Notes: generated by a model from the sequence alone, not told the origin. A stretch of DNA of 64,000 bases from Saccharum officinarum (GCA_020631735.1 CM036201.1:71295428-71359427); one strand, 5' to 3'; shown: positions 22,581 to 33,336, counted from the stretch's first letter. Program-made: numbers and translations.

Positions 22581-23678
22581 ATGCAAGGAGAAGGTACTTC
22601 AAGGATGTCACGGACACCCAGAAGAACAGCATCAAGTTGCAGCATTAAGGCCCATACAAGCACGCACATCTTCGAGATCGATGACTGTAGTCAAAAGGAG
22701 ACAGATGTTGGCAAATTCATAAGGTCATCCACCTTCACTGTTGGTGGCTTCGATTGGTCCATCCGCTTCTACCCCAATGGCATTGATAATGACACTAAGG
22801 ACTATATCATTGTCTTCTTGGTGTTGATCAGCGATGTCAAGCTGAGGGCGCACTACAATATTCAATTCATTGGAGGGGATGATGTTGTGAAGGACAGCAT
22901 GATATCATGGTATTCGACAGGATTGCGCCTGTTCAGGTCCAGCAATCTAATGAAAGGAGGTGAATATAGACCAAGACACATGGGGTACTGAATGAGGGAC
23001 AGTTTGGAGAAGCAGTTTGTCAAAAATAACCACCTAACCATTCAATGTGACCTCACTGTGATACGACTATACAACTTGTCTGAAAACAGGGTGCCGATGA
23101 CTGAAATCCCGGTTCCACTGTCTGACATCAAGGTGCACTTCGGCAAGTTGCTAGAGGATAAGAAGGGAGCCGATGTTGCCGATGTTACATTTGTTGTGGC
23201 CGGTCAGACCTTTGATGCACACAAGGCTATTCTCGCAGCACGGTCTCCTGTCTTCATGGAGGAGTTGTATGGGTTAACAACCGGAGACATAGGGGCTGGA
23301 CCTAGGACAGTGGAAAACATGAAGCCTTTGGTTTTCAGGGATCTTTTGCATTTTATCTATACAGACACGCTGGCTTTCATGTGCGATCCTCAGGGAGTTG
23401 ACTATTGTGTAAGGATCATTAACCTGCTTGTTGCTGCAAATAGATATGCCATGGATAGGTTGAATTTAATATGTGAGGACATCCTCGCTAAGATGCTTAA
23501 CATGGAGGCTGCTGGGACTACTGTGGATTTAGCTCAAAGCCATAACTTGCATAAGCTTAAAGAAGATTGTATAGAGTTTATGGCATCACTATGTGAGAGG
23601 GATGTTGTTCAAGCATGCGCATTGCTCAAAAGATCGTGTCCTTCCTTTGTCACAGCTGTATTTGAAAGGAGGGAATGA
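22581..23678 (+). pseudogene. MATH-BTB gene with an in-frame TGA
   Basis: One reading frame of about 365 codons, broken once by TGA at 22989-22991. The N-terminal part carries a MATH domain (FIRSSTFTVGGFDWSIRFYP at about residues 49-68, then AHYNIQFIGG). After the TGA, the frame finishes MATH (NHLTIQCDL) and continues into a BTB/POZ domain (DVTFVVAGQTFDAHKAILAA, then MKPLVFRDLLHFIYTDTL) and a C-terminal helical region. Total length matches the usual 350-370 residues of grass MATH-BTB proteins, which use MATH to hold a substrate and BTB to bind CUL3 in an E3 ubiquitin ligase. The start at 22581 gives a Ser/Thr-rich leader typical of the family. The single TGA in an otherwise well-preserved frame means a young pseudogene, a sequencing error or, less likely, readthrough. 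Starting at 22992 would leave BTB without a complete MATH domain. Confidence 0.88.
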
Positions 23679-23803
23679 GAATTAGTAAACAAAGATGCGC
23701 GGATCATCCTAAAGTGACCCTAACAAGGTATCTTATTCTTATATCATATGACTACCTTGCTGGTTTATATTATATAGCAGCTTATCCTAGAGATATGAAA
23801 TTC
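23679..23803 (+). other. MATH-BTB 3' region with probable intron donor
   Basis: After the stop codon, the sequence acaag followed by gtatct at 23728 is a good splice donor. A matching acceptor (tatgcag, ending 37490) lies just beyond the retrotransposon. Together they suggest a 3'-UTR intron, 23728-37490, into which the whole element was inserted. Inference from splice-site consensus only. Confidence 0.45.
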
Positions 23804-23925
23804 TGTTGGGTGAAAAGTTCAAGTCAAGTGACACAATTCACACAATCATCAAAACATTTCAGACAAGATAAAGTCGTGTGCAAAGTTGTATTCATTCCAT
23901 GATCGTAACATACATGTCAGAGGGG

Positions 23926-23936
23926 GTATTTATAGG
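23926..23936 (-). promoter_or_regulatory. LTR TATA box (3' LTR copy)
   Basis: Minus-strand cctataaatac lies about 510 bp into the LTR in element orientation, leaving roughly 100 bp for R-U5. The same box is conserved at 35715-35725 in the 5' LTR. Confidence 0.6.
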
Positions 23937-24127
23937 GCTCTAGTCTTCTTATTTACATAAAATGACTATTTTACCCCTGACTAAAACATTTACAACCCTT
24001 CTTCTATGTAAGGGCGAAGTAGTCATTTCTTCCTGATTTGGTCTTCTTTTTCACGTTCAATTTCTCTTCTTCAGCGAACTTGTTCTTTTCAGATTATTTC
24101 TTGCTCTTCATCTACTTCTTTGTCCAG

Positions 24128-24256
24128 CGAAGTTGATTTCTTGGCAACGAAGTCAATAAGCGAAGTTGAATTCTTGTCGACGAAGTCAATAAGCCAAGTT
24201 GATTTCTTGACGACGAAGTCAATAATCGAAGTTGAATTCTTGACGACGAAGCCAAA
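24128..24256. repeat. Four 33-bp tandem repeats in the 3' LTR
   Basis: Starts at 24128, 24161, 24194 and 24227, each c-g/c-aagttgaattcttg followed by a gacgaagtcaataag-type half. Copies differ by a few bases. The array is shared by both LTRs, so it predates this insertion. It lies in U3, upstream of the TATA box in element orientation, where enhancer-like repeats are often found. Confidence 0.85.
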
Positions 24257-24452
24257 GTTTTGTCTTCGTCTTTGATCTCGATGTTCATTTTTACCTTCAT
24301 TCTTTTGGCGAAGTCGAATCCTGTGCGACGAAGACAAAATACATCCTTCGCTATACTTTTTCCCGCAGGTGAATTTCATTAGGATACTTTTATATTTTTT
24401 GCACTCCAAAGTTTGGGCTTGAGTTTTTTGGATGGAGTTAATTTTCTCAACA

Positions 24453-24465
24453 GTAGCCCCTCGCG
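24453..24465 (-). other. Polypurine tract of the Tat element
   Basis: Minus-strand cgcgaggggctac lies directly against the 3' LTR start, the expected place for plus-strand priming. Purine content is moderate. Confidence 0.5.
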
Positions 24466-24614
24466 AATGAAGGCCTACTCCAAAGGTCTGAAATTCATGA
24501 ATTTTGAATTTTTTAAAGAGAAGTTACAAAAAACACCGTCCCAAACTTTGAAGTTGGCCGTTTATGACTGTTATGTTATGAACAGTGTTTTTAACGGTTA
24601 GTTTCCGAAGCCGC

Positions 24615-24623
24615 CTATATATA
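24615..24623 (+). promoter_or_regulatory. TATA box for the antisense gene
   Basis: ctatatata on the plus strand, just inside the element next to the 3' LTR, points away from the LTR and into the antisense exons. It is followed by tgcgttgtgtcc, a plausible start region about 30 bp downstream. It is internal sequence, not LTR, so it would be a dedicated promoter. Confidence 0.55.
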
Positions 24624-24639
24624 CTGCGTTGTGTCCTCC

Positions 24640-24747
24640 CTTTTGGGTACGTGATCGAAGACGGGGAGGTGTTGCTGAAATTTTTGTTGCCGCGAAGTCG
24701 ATTTTCTTCGAAGCCACTTTGTTCCTTCGTTTCTCTTTGCCACGAAG
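24640..24747 (+). other. Probable exon 1 of the antisense gene
   Basis: Begins about 30 bp after the TATA box and ends at a good donor (cgaag followed by gtattt). The matching acceptor tgtatttag ends at 24848. The exon has no clear ATG, so it may be mostly 5' UTR, or translation may start in exon 2. Transcript evidence would be needed to fix the start. Confidence 0.45.
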
Positions 24748-24848
24748 GTATTTTTTTGTATTCGAGGTTGATGTTTTTTAGTTTTGTTATGTTTGATACT
24801 TTTGTATGCTTATTTTGCTGTTGTTTTTTTATATATTTTTGTATTTAG

Positions 24849-26760
24849 ATGTCGACATAGAGAAGAATGCTTCTAAAAATTTGCCAGCTGAATCTGAGCA
24901 ATCTATTTCTGATGAGGACTTATCTAATGTTTCTGCATTGGAGTCAGAACTTGTTGGTGATGATACGAAGTCTCTGAACTTTGGCAAGTCCTTATTTGAT
25001 GCATCTGAATTGCAATGGATGGTTAAAAATAGAATGCTGGAAAAGGCGGATGTTAGGTTGCCTCCGCAAAATGAGACAGTTCCTAGGCCAGAACCTGATG
25101 AATGTGTTGTGTTTTGTGATCATTTTACAGCTGGTCTTCGTATGCCATGCCAAGATTTTATTGAAGAAATTCTAAAAGCTTATAACATTGAGATGCATCA
25201 CTTGACTCCAAATGGTATGGCAAAAATTGTTCTTTTTATTTGGCCAGTGAAATCTCAGAGAGGAAATCTGGATATTGGAGCTTGTTGTTCTATTCATGAG
25301 ATGCATACTCAATTTCGGAGTAAGATGGTTGATAGAAAAAGTGTCATCAAATATTTTGGATGCTGTAGTTTTAAGCAAGCTCGCGGTGCTAAACAGATAA
25401 CTCCTGCTTCAAAAAATAAGTGGGTTGAGAATTGGTATCGCTATTGGTTTTATCATAAAGTTCCTCTTGTCGAAGAAAAGAATCAGGCTAACAGAGTTGT
25501 AAGAAGATATCATTTGGCTGCAAGAATGCATAAGAATAGTTTTGACTGCAAGCCTGAATTTCAAAGTTTGAGAAGTTCTAAATCTTGTGAGAAGTTTTAT
25601 AAGCTTGCTGCAAGTATGCAAAGTGCCCGAGATTTTTGCGAAGAGTATATTGCTGCTCGGATTTGGCCTTTGAAGAAAGGTTGGGGCTTTGTTCGATTTC
25701 ATGAAAAGTTAGTCAAAGGGAAAACTTATATTTTTCCAGATAATGAAGTTTTTCGTCCAAAGAAATATACTGAAGACAAAGATTTTGTTTCTGCTGTTGA
25801 AATTAAAGTTGTTGAGATTCTTGGCAAATTTTTGAAGAAAGAGAAAGATCTGATGGATAAAATCCGAGATTGAATAGAATTTTTAATATTGCTCAGATAG
25901 GATATGGTGAAAGGTCAGCTTCGGCCTATACTAGAAGTGCGAAGCCTAGTATTGATATTGTTACTAGAAAAAAGAGAGGTGGAGCTCCGCTTACTTAAAA
26001 AAGCTTTAAAGAAGAAAGCGAAGACTGATGGATTTTCTGATTCTGATGTATCAGAAAATTTTATTGATGAAACTTTTAAGAAAATGTCTTGTGATGATGA
26101 GATGAAAATGTTTAGTTTAGTTTTTGATTCTAGTGGGTTGACTCCTCCTATGTTGACTCCACTTGATGACTACTTTCAGAATTTGATGGCCAACATTTTC
26201 CATAGTGGTGATGCTGAAGCTATTTTGTCTTTGTCACAACAAAATATTGGCGAAGATATTTTTCCTGATCCAGTTAATCCGGTTTCTTCTCCGGTGACTG
26301 TGGCTGCCACTGTTGTTGGGTCACAAGAAGAAGGTGAGGTGTTGGCTTCGTAGGAAACTACTGGGCCATCCTCTCAAAGATTTTCTATTGAAGCTCCTCG
26401 GGATGGTGCAGGGAATTTTGGTGATGGGATGGGCGTTGTGATTTCGTCTGGAGGATATGCTAACTTAGGTGGTGAAGTTACGAAAAATGTAACCCAGGTT
26501 GTGATAGAAAATGTTGTGCAGGTAGAGCAAGATGCTACAGTTGATAGTTAGAAGGGTGCTTCTAAAGGTGTTATGCCTGGTGCGAAGACATAAAAAATTA
26601 AGGGTACTACAACTTTTGCTCTTGATTTTGATGAATCTGATGATGAAGTTTATGACGAGGAGGCTGAACATGACCGTGCCTCTCGTCTTTCCGAGTCTAC
26701 TATTAATGTAAATACTAGTGAGAGGGTGTCTTACCAGCTGGAAAAGGGTGTTTCTACAGG
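24849..26760 (+). pseudogene. Antisense ORF of the Tat element, Transposase_28-like domain
   Basis: A long frame (open to 25873, then reopening in the same frame from 25904 to 26353 and on) encodes an acidic leader followed by a domain with GLRMPCQDFIEEILKAYNIE, HHLTPNGMAKIVLFIWPV and WVENWYRYWFYHKVPL. This matches the pattern of the plant 'putative gypsy type transposon' domain (PF04195, Transposase_28). Such extra ORFs opposite to gag-pol are known from Tat-lineage elements such as Grande. In-frame stops at 25871, near 25901, 26351, 26549 and 26591 show decay or unannotated introns. The C-terminal part is Asp/Glu/Ser-rich. Function is unknown, and a nuclear or chromatin role is speculation. 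Confidence 0.75.
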
Positions 26761-26833
26761 TGATTTTATTTTATTGCTGCGCGTATTTTTGTTTTGTTTT
26801 TATTTTCTTTTAATTTTTGTTTTATATTCACAG

Positions 26834-27189
26834 AGAAATTTTTCCCTGATTCTTCCTCTCAAAGAGAGACGACTGTGGATGTTGGAAAGATGAAAGAAGT
26901 TGCCCAGGAACATGCTACTCTGGCTGAAGTTTTGGAAACTGTTCCTCATGGGGTAGATCTTAAAGCTTATAAACGTTGTATGGAATACTACCAGGCTCAA
27001 GGTGTGAACTTAGATACTTTCAAATTTATTGGGATTGGTTTATACAAACTTCGTATTATGCCAAAGAAGCCAGAATTAAAGTTGTCAAAGTGCATTGATG
27101 ATGTCTTCACAATTCCTGATGCGGAGGCCGAACTTGTTAGTAAATCTTCGCTTGAGTTGGCAGATGCTAGTGTTTCCATGATTTACAAG
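26834..27189 (+). pseudogene. Antisense gene, next exon
   Basis: The preceding sequence ends at a donor (ctacag followed by gtgatt, about 26760), and an acceptor ttcacag ends at 26833. The exon encodes EKFFPDSSSQRETTVDVGKM, then an amphipathic stretch with YKRCMEYYQAQGVNLDTFKF. It ends at atttacaag before gttcgag. No catalytic motif is visible. Confidence 0.6.
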
Positions 27190-27301
27190 GTTCGAGTGTT
27201 TTGACTTTGTTGTCTTTATTGTGTAAATTTGATTTAGATTTCTTATTTTGATTTGTAATATATTTTTGACTTCGTATGCAAATATTTTTGTTTTTTTTGT
27301 A

Positions 27302-27992
27302 GAATGCACTTTTGCAAAGGAGTTTACGTAAATCGATTGAGGATGATGCAAAAAATGCAGCACTTCACGAAAAAAGTTTGGTTGAAGAGATTAAATCTTT
27401 GAAGTCTCAACTTGCTGCTAAGGAGAAAGAGAGGATAGAGACGGTTGAAGCTCTTCATGATATGGAGTCTAAATGTATTTCTGTTGGGGCTAAACTTGAA
27501 GCGAAGATTGAAGATTGTGAAAATTTGAAAAAAGATCTTGAAAAAGTTATGAGAGAAAAAAATTATCTTGAGAAAAAATCTTCTGAAAAAGATCAGAATT
27601 TTCATGATAAATGCAATCGTTTGTGGGAACTTTGCAAAAATTGTTATGATAAATTTGGTGCGAAGCCAGATGATCCTTGTTGGGAGCTTGGAGAATTTGA
27701 TCCGGTTTTTGCTTGGCTCTGTCGACAATATGAAGATCTGCCCATAGTTTTACAGACCTCTGCTGATTTGAGTTGCATGTATTCTACTCGTGCACTTTTT
27801 CATTTGATGAAGGAGGCTAATGATCCTTTGTATGAGAAACTGTATGACAAAAGTTATAAGTTTCCATCAGTGGAATCTCTTAACCAGGTCTCCTCTCGTA
27901 CTCAAATGCTTTGTAAGAAGTATTTTCATGAATATTGGAATCAAGGTGGAAGGAAGCATGTCTTTATGAAAGCTAAGCAAAAGATGAAAAAA
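27302..27992 (+). pseudogene. Antisense gene, coiled-coil exon
   Basis: Opens after acceptor tttgtag and ends at a donor (atgaaaaaa followed by gtatgtt). The first about 100 residues form a strongly charged heptad-like coiled coil (for example EEIKSLKSQLAAKEKERIE). They are followed by a globular part with CNRLWELCKNCYDKFG and LPIVLQTSADLSCMYSTRAL. This arrangement, a Transposase_28-like N-terminus with a C-terminal coiled coil, is the usual layout of such transposon-linked plant ORFs. The exon is open throughout, unlike the first coding exon. Confidence 0.65.
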
Positions 27993-28080
27993 GTATGTTA
28001 TCTATACATGATTTTGATTCATTGTTTTTCCTTGTGTGTTTTTTTCTTATCTGTTGTTTTATTTGGCTTTGTTGTAGTAG

Positions 28081-28740
28081 CTTGAAAGGAGACTTGCTTC
28101 TGATGTGGAGGCTGAGAGGAGGCAAGAAAGACTTGAACAAGAGAGGGCGAGGGATGATGATGCTCGTGATCATGTACTTTAGTTTATCGTAGTTTAGAAT
28201 TTAGATTCGAGGGGTGAGGATTTGAAAAACTTTTAACGTTTTGTAAATATTGAACTTGGGCAGAATGAAGTTGTGGTTATGCCTTTGTTAAAGGTAACTT
28301 TGTCGTTGAGCCTACCTTATGGTTGGAGTATGCTACTGAAGAGGCAAAACCTTCTTTTGATGCATTTGTTAAACGTAAGCAAACATAAATTTTGTTGTGT
28401 TTGTTTTTTCATTTATATAATTTTTCTGATGGGATGTGCTTGTTTTTAGAATTTGAAACTGAATTCTCTATTGCTGAAAATGAGAGATGTTTGCCTCGTA
28501 TTGTTGATTGCAGCAAATTTTCTCAGGTATTTTTGCTTTTGTTGTGATAGGGAGACATATGTAAAGCAAATTTTAATGGTATATTTTTGTGTGTTTTCAG
28601 TCTTCGTGTTCAAATGCTTTGCCGAGCTATGTTTCCAAAGACTATCTTAGTTCGGAGGTGGATCATGTTTTAGATAGGGCTGTTGAAGATTTGATTGATG
28701 AAGCAGCAGCTGTTGTTGCTTCAGAAAATGTTTGATATGT
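28081..28740 (+). pseudogene. Antisense gene, 3' exons
   Basis: After an acceptor (ttgtagtag, ending about 28080) comes a Glu/Arg-rich segment (ERRLASDVEAERRQERLEQE). Further short coding-like blocks separated by T-rich, intron-like stretches follow, ending with an Asp/Glu/Ala-rich tail and stop near 28733. Exact splice sites are uncertain. An AATAAA-like signal (ataataaag, about 28755) follows. Confidence 0.45.
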
Positions 28741-28859
28741 ACATTTGTTGACATAATAAAGTGTGTATTTGTGTGTGTATTTGTATAATATTTTGGTTTA
28801 GGAGACATGTTTTTTTTCAAGTTATAATTTGTTTAGTGAATTTTTTTGGAAATGTTGGT

Positions 28860-29790
28860 TTCTTACTTTGGTGAAGTCAAAATTCACCTTAGTGGGTTTT
28901 TTGAAAACGTTGTCCCCTTACTTTTAGCGAAGGCGATGCGTAGACGTCATTTTTTGAAATAAAATTTTTACTTTGTGAATTTGAAAACGCCGTCTCCTAA
29001 CTTTTTAGCGAAGGCAATGCGTAGACCTCGTTTTTTAAAATAAAAAATTCTACTTAGTGAAGCGGAGGCAATACGTGAACTTCGTTTTTTAAGTTAAATT
29101 TCACCTTAGTGAATTTGCAAATACCGTCCCTTCACTTTTTTAGCGAAGGTGACGTGTAGACTTCGTTTTTAAAGTCAAATTTCACCTTAGTAAATTTGAA
29201 AACACCATCCCTCACTTTTTTAGTGAAGACAACGCGTAGACTTCGTTTTTGAAGTCAAATTTCACCTTAGTGAATTTGAAAACACCGTCCCCTCACTTTT
29301 TTAGCGAAGGAGACGCGTAGACTTTGTTTTTGAAGTCAAATTTCATCTTAGTGAATTTGAAAATGCTGAAGTCAAAATTCACCTTAGTGAATTTGAAAAC
29401 GCTATTCGCTCTTTTTAGCGAAGGCAACATGTTGACTTCGTTTTTGAAGTCAAAATTCACCTTAGTGAATTCAAAAATGCTATTCGCTCTTTTTGGTGAA
29501 GGCAACATGTTGACTTCGTTTTTGAAGTCAAAATTCACCTTAGTGAATTCAAAAATGCTATTCGCTCTTTTTGGTGAAGGCAACATGTAGACTTCGTTTT
29601 TGAAGTCAAAATTCACCTTAGTGAATTTGAAAACGATATTTGCTCTTTTTGGCGAAGGCAACATGTAGACTTCGTTTTTGAAGTCAAAATTCACCTTAGT
29701 GAATTTGAAAACGATATTCGCTCTTTTTGGCGAAGGCAATATGTAGACTTCGTTTTTGAAGTCAAAATTTCACCTTAGTGAATTAAATGT
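28860..29790. repeat. 78-bp minisatellite in the Tat element
   Basis: A regular block starts gaagtcaaaattcacc at 29368, 29446, 29524, 29602, 29680 and 29758, exactly 78 bp apart. More diverged copies extend left to about 28860. Seventy-eight is 26 codons, so the minus strand stays open through about five repeats (29293-29739), but the product is low-complexity and I do not call it a gene. Such 3'-region arrays are known in Tat elements and have been proposed as seeds of genomic satellites. Confidence 0.93.
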
Positions 29791-30101
29791 TCTTTTTACG
29801 ATGTTTTTGATAGGTTAGCATCGTTTTTTGCTTGTTCGAATAATGATGCTACCTACTTTTGGTTGTTTTGCCGATGCATGAGTATATTCGAAGTATACTC
29901 TTCAGCCTTTAATAGGATTATTTTTAGGGGAACTATTTATACTTTGATGAGAATTTACAATAGAGTCTGCCTCGTTAAAAAACCACTCACCCTACGAAGG
30001 GCTTTCCCTGAGTGGAAAAAGAGTGCAGCTTGTTTACATTTGAATTGAAACTTTTTGAAATGTAAAGGCTAATCTATTTTGTACAAAAATGAAAATAAAT
30101 T

Positions 30102-31240
30102 CTAGGGGTAGTATCTTCGTAGGTCTTGAATGTTGAATGTGTGATCAATTTTCTTCCCACTCATATCTGCTAGGTGAAATGCTCATGACTTGTTAGTTCT
30201 TATGATGAGATATGATCCTTCCTATTTTTGCTGAAACTTTCCGACTGTGTCTTCATTTCTTTTTCTTTTCAAGACGAAGTCTCCCGGTGATAATTGTCTT
30301 GGTTTAACTTTCTTATTGTACCAACTTTTTATTTCCTTCTAATATTTCTCAAGATTCTGGATTGCTTTTATTCTTTCTTCCTCTAGTAAGTCTTTGCTTG
30401 TCATTTGTTGGTCTTCATCTATTATTTCGATATTTGTTCTTGGGCCTTGAAATTGTATCTCTTCAGGCGTCATTGCTTCTTCTCCATAAAGTAATTTGAA
30501 GGGGGTGAAGTTTGTTGATCTTGAAACTACAGTGTTGTGAACCCAAACAACTTTAGGTAACTCATTCACCCATTTGCCTTTGGGTAGCCCCACTAGATAT
30601 TTTGATATTCCTATGCATATGATTCTATTTGCTCGTTCAACTGCACCGTTTGACTATGGGTGTTTTACTGATGCAAAACATAATTGAATTCCCAAGCTTT
30701 CACAATACTCTCTAAAATTTTGGCTATCAAATTGAGTTCCATTATCTACTGTTATGTGCCTTGGAACTCTGAAGCAACAAATGATGTTTTGCTAAAGAAA
30801 TTTCTTCATTGTGAATGATGACATATTTTTCACTAGTTTAGCTTCGATCCACTTAGTGAAATATTCCACTGCTACTGCTGCATATTAAAGGTTTCCTTGT
30901 GCTGCAGGCAATTTTCCAATAATGTCAATTCCCCATCTTGCCAATGGCCAAGTTGGTTCTATTGTTTGTAAACTTGTTGCTGGAGCCTTTGTTTTGCTTG
31001 CAGACATTTGGCAATTATGACAAGATTGCTGTCATTTTAGGCTGATGGCCAATAAAATCTCTGATGAAATGCTTTTCCTGCCATTGTTCTTGCTCCAGGG
31101 TGTTTGCCGCAAATTCCTTCGTGTATTTTGATAATAATTTTCCCCTCCTCTGCTGATATATATTTAAGTAATGGTGCACATATTCTTTATTTGTATAGCT
31201 GATTGTTGATGATCTTGTAATTTCTTGTTCTTTGCTTCAT
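30102..31240 (-). pseudogene. Integrase region of the Tat pol
   Basis: Minus-strand translation shows a zinc-finger region (GICGKHPGARTMAGK, then a degraded C-x2-C part), the second catalytic Asp (HITVDNGTQFD), the catalytic Glu (SNGAVERANRII) and the open C-terminal stretch 30339-30593 (VWVHNTVVSRSTNFTPFKLL). The C-terminal domain ends with a DLRRYY stretch and a stop near 30104. Several in-frame stops interrupt it. There is no chromodomain, consistent with Tat rather than chromoviruses. Confidence 0.88.
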
Positions 31241-31429
31241 TCATGTGTCATTGACTTCGCTGTCAGGCTCATAGTGTCCGCGAAGGTAAGCCATGATTAG
31301 GGCTCTCCAATCTTCACTTTGTATTATGTGGACTTCTCTAGGAGTGTCTTGTACTGCTTTGATGGATGCTTGTTTCAAGATTTGATAGAAAACATCTTGA
31401 GGGAGGCTTGTATTCTATGCTGCAGCCTT

Positions 31430-31800
31430 TGCTAGTTCGTCAGCATCTTAATTATCATTTCTTGAGATGTTTTTGACTGTGAAACCTTCAAAATGTTTTT
31501 CTTGATCTCTAAGAAATTGTAAGTATCTTGCTAATTCTGGGTCTTTTGCTTTGTAGTCTTTTCCGATATATCCTGCTACAATTTGCGAATATATTTTGAT
31601 TACTAATCTTTGGATTTCCATTGCTTTTGCTTTGCGAAGTCCTAGTAGAACGACTTTATATTCTGCTATGTTATTTGTATATTAAAATTTCAATCTTGTA
31701 GCATATTTCATCTTTATGCCTGAAGTTGAGGTAATTATTACAGCTGCTCCAGCCCCTGCGAAGCCCCATGCGTCATCACAATATATTGTCTATTGTGGTA
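31430..31800 (-). pseudogene. Second (archaeal-type) RNase H of the Tat pol
   Basis: Minus-strand text includes TIYCDDAWGFAGAGAAVIIT, then TNNIAEYKVVLLGLRKAKAM and NDN-DADELAKAA. This is the pattern of the additional RNase H found between the usual RNase H and integrase in Tat-lineage elements, with recognisable D/E/D positions. Stops are present. It is the strongest single lineage marker in this element. Confidence 0.8.
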
Positions 31801-31954
31801 GCTTCTTTTCTTCGCTTGAACTTTGGGAGGGTGTCTAATCTGCTATGAAGTCTGCTAGATCTTGAGATTTTATTGATGTTCTCTTTTCAAACTCTATGAA
31901 ATGTTGAGATAATTCTGCTGCCTATTTTCCCAGTCTTCCTGTTGTTCTGCAACT

Positions 31955-32345
31955 TTATAATACTTTTTTTAGAGGGTAATTTATGAGAACTCTGATTTTG
32001 TGGGTCTGAAAGTAGTGTTTCAACTTTCTTGATACTGTTAGAACTGTGTATGCGATTTTCTCAATCTTGGAATAGTATGATTTTGATCCAGATAATGCTT
32101 CTGAAACATAGTAAACTGGTACTTGCTGTTTTGAATGATTTATTTCTTGTTCTTGGACTAGTACTACACTTACTGCCGCTTTTGTAGCAGAGACATATAA
32201 TAGCAAATCTACTCCTGGTGTTGGTGAAATCAATGTGTTTGGCTGTAGTAGATACTTTTTTATTTCTTTAAATGCATGTTGCTGTGAAGGTCCCCAGACG
32301 AAGTCTCTTTTGGATTCTTTGAGTGCCTGAAATGTTGGTAGACTT
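31955..32345 (-). pseudogene. Retroviral-type RNase H of the Tat pol
   Basis: The open segment 31955-32233 contains LLLYVSATKAAVSVVLVQ, VPVYYVSEALSGSKSYYSKI and LKHYFQTHKIRVLINYPL, which aligns with the connection and RNase H domain of Tat elements. The usual first Asp is absent (YVSAT), as expected in this lineage, where the domain has degenerated and the archaeal-type copy takes over. Confidence 0.85.
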
Positions 32346-33240
32346 CATTCTGCTGATTTTGAGATGAATCTGTTTAAAGCTGCAAGTCTTCTAGTCAATT
32401 TTTGAACATCTTTTATATTTTCAAGAATTCTCATATTTAAAATTGCTTGAACTTTGTCTGGGTTTGGATCTATTCCTTTAGCTGATACGATGCAATCTAA
32501 GATTTTGTCTTTCTGAACTCCAAAGGTACATTTTCGGGGTTTCGTTTCAAGTTTCCTTTTCTCAAATTTGTGAATGTTTCTTGGAGGTCCTGAATGTGAT
32601 CTTGTCTTTTTCTTGCTCTTGACAACTATGTCATCGACATAAGCTAGCAAATTTTTACCAATCTGACTTTTTAACACTGTTGAAGTCATTCTAAAAAATA
32701 TTGTGCCTGCATTGCGAAGCCCCTCTGCCATTCTTACAAAGCAATATGTTCCAAATGGTGTGATGAAACTTGTGAATTCTTCATCTTCTTTTCTCATCCA
32801 AATTTGATGATATCCTGAGAAACAATCCAGAAAGCTTAGCATTTCACTTCCAGCTGCTTGATCAACTAGTGTGTCAATTCTTGGTAGTGGAAAATTGTCT
32901 TTTGGACATGCTTTGTTGAGATCTGTGAAGTCGATACACATTCGCCATTTTCCGTTCTTTTTCTTGACCATGACGATATTTGCTAGCTAAGTTGTGAATT
33001 GGACTTCTCTTATGACTTTAGCATCTAGCAATCTTTGAACTTTAGCTTTTGCAGCTTGTATTCTGTCTTCAGCTAACTTTCTTAGCTTCTGCTTTTTTGG
33101 TCTGAAATTTGGATTAATGTCGAGTTTGTGCTCAATTATGTCTCTGCTTACTCCTTCTAAATCATTGGATGTCCATGCGAAGACATCTTTGTTGCTTCGA
33201 AGAAATTCTTTGAGTCTATTTTCTTCTTCTTGGGAAAGTC
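32345..33240 (-). pseudogene. Reverse transcriptase of the Tat pol
   Basis: The open frame 32345-32971 holds KKKNGKWRMCIDFTDLNKAC, FPLPRIDTLVDQ, SFLDCFSGYHQI and the catalytic YVDD box (LLAYVDDIVVKSK). Upstream to about 33240 the frame continues with KEFLRSNKDVFAW and a Lys-rich PKKQKLRKLAEDRI segment, with one stop just before 32971. The enzyme copies element RNA into DNA in the virus-like particle. Downstream substitutions and stops show it is inactive. Confidence 0.92.
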
Positions 33241-33336
33241 ATGTCCCTATGATTACTTGTTTGTCTGGGACTAATGAGTCGAGAGGCACTTTTTTGTTTC
33301 TTCGACAGCTTGAGCTTTTCCTTGTTACTTCGCATT

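Larger units (their letters stand above)
23804..24452 (-). repeat. 3' LTR of the Tat element (649 bp)
   Basis: Reads tgttgggtgaaaag to tttctcaaca on the plus strand, so the element's own orientation is the complement. Near-identical to 35593-37457 once the LINE is removed. It contains four 33-bp repeats and a minus-strand TATA box (complement of gtatttatagg at 23926-23936). Confidence 0.93.

Noticed and set aside
24112..24409. ORFs on the minus strand in the LTR (also at 37076-37414)
   Set aside because: They follow the 33-bp repeats, appear in both LTRs, and have no resemblance to known proteins.
29293..29739. 148-codon minus-strand ORF with five repeats of about 26 residues
   Set aside because: Produced by the 78-bp minisatellite staying in frame. 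Repetitive, Lys/Phe-rich and without a family match, so kept as a repeat.
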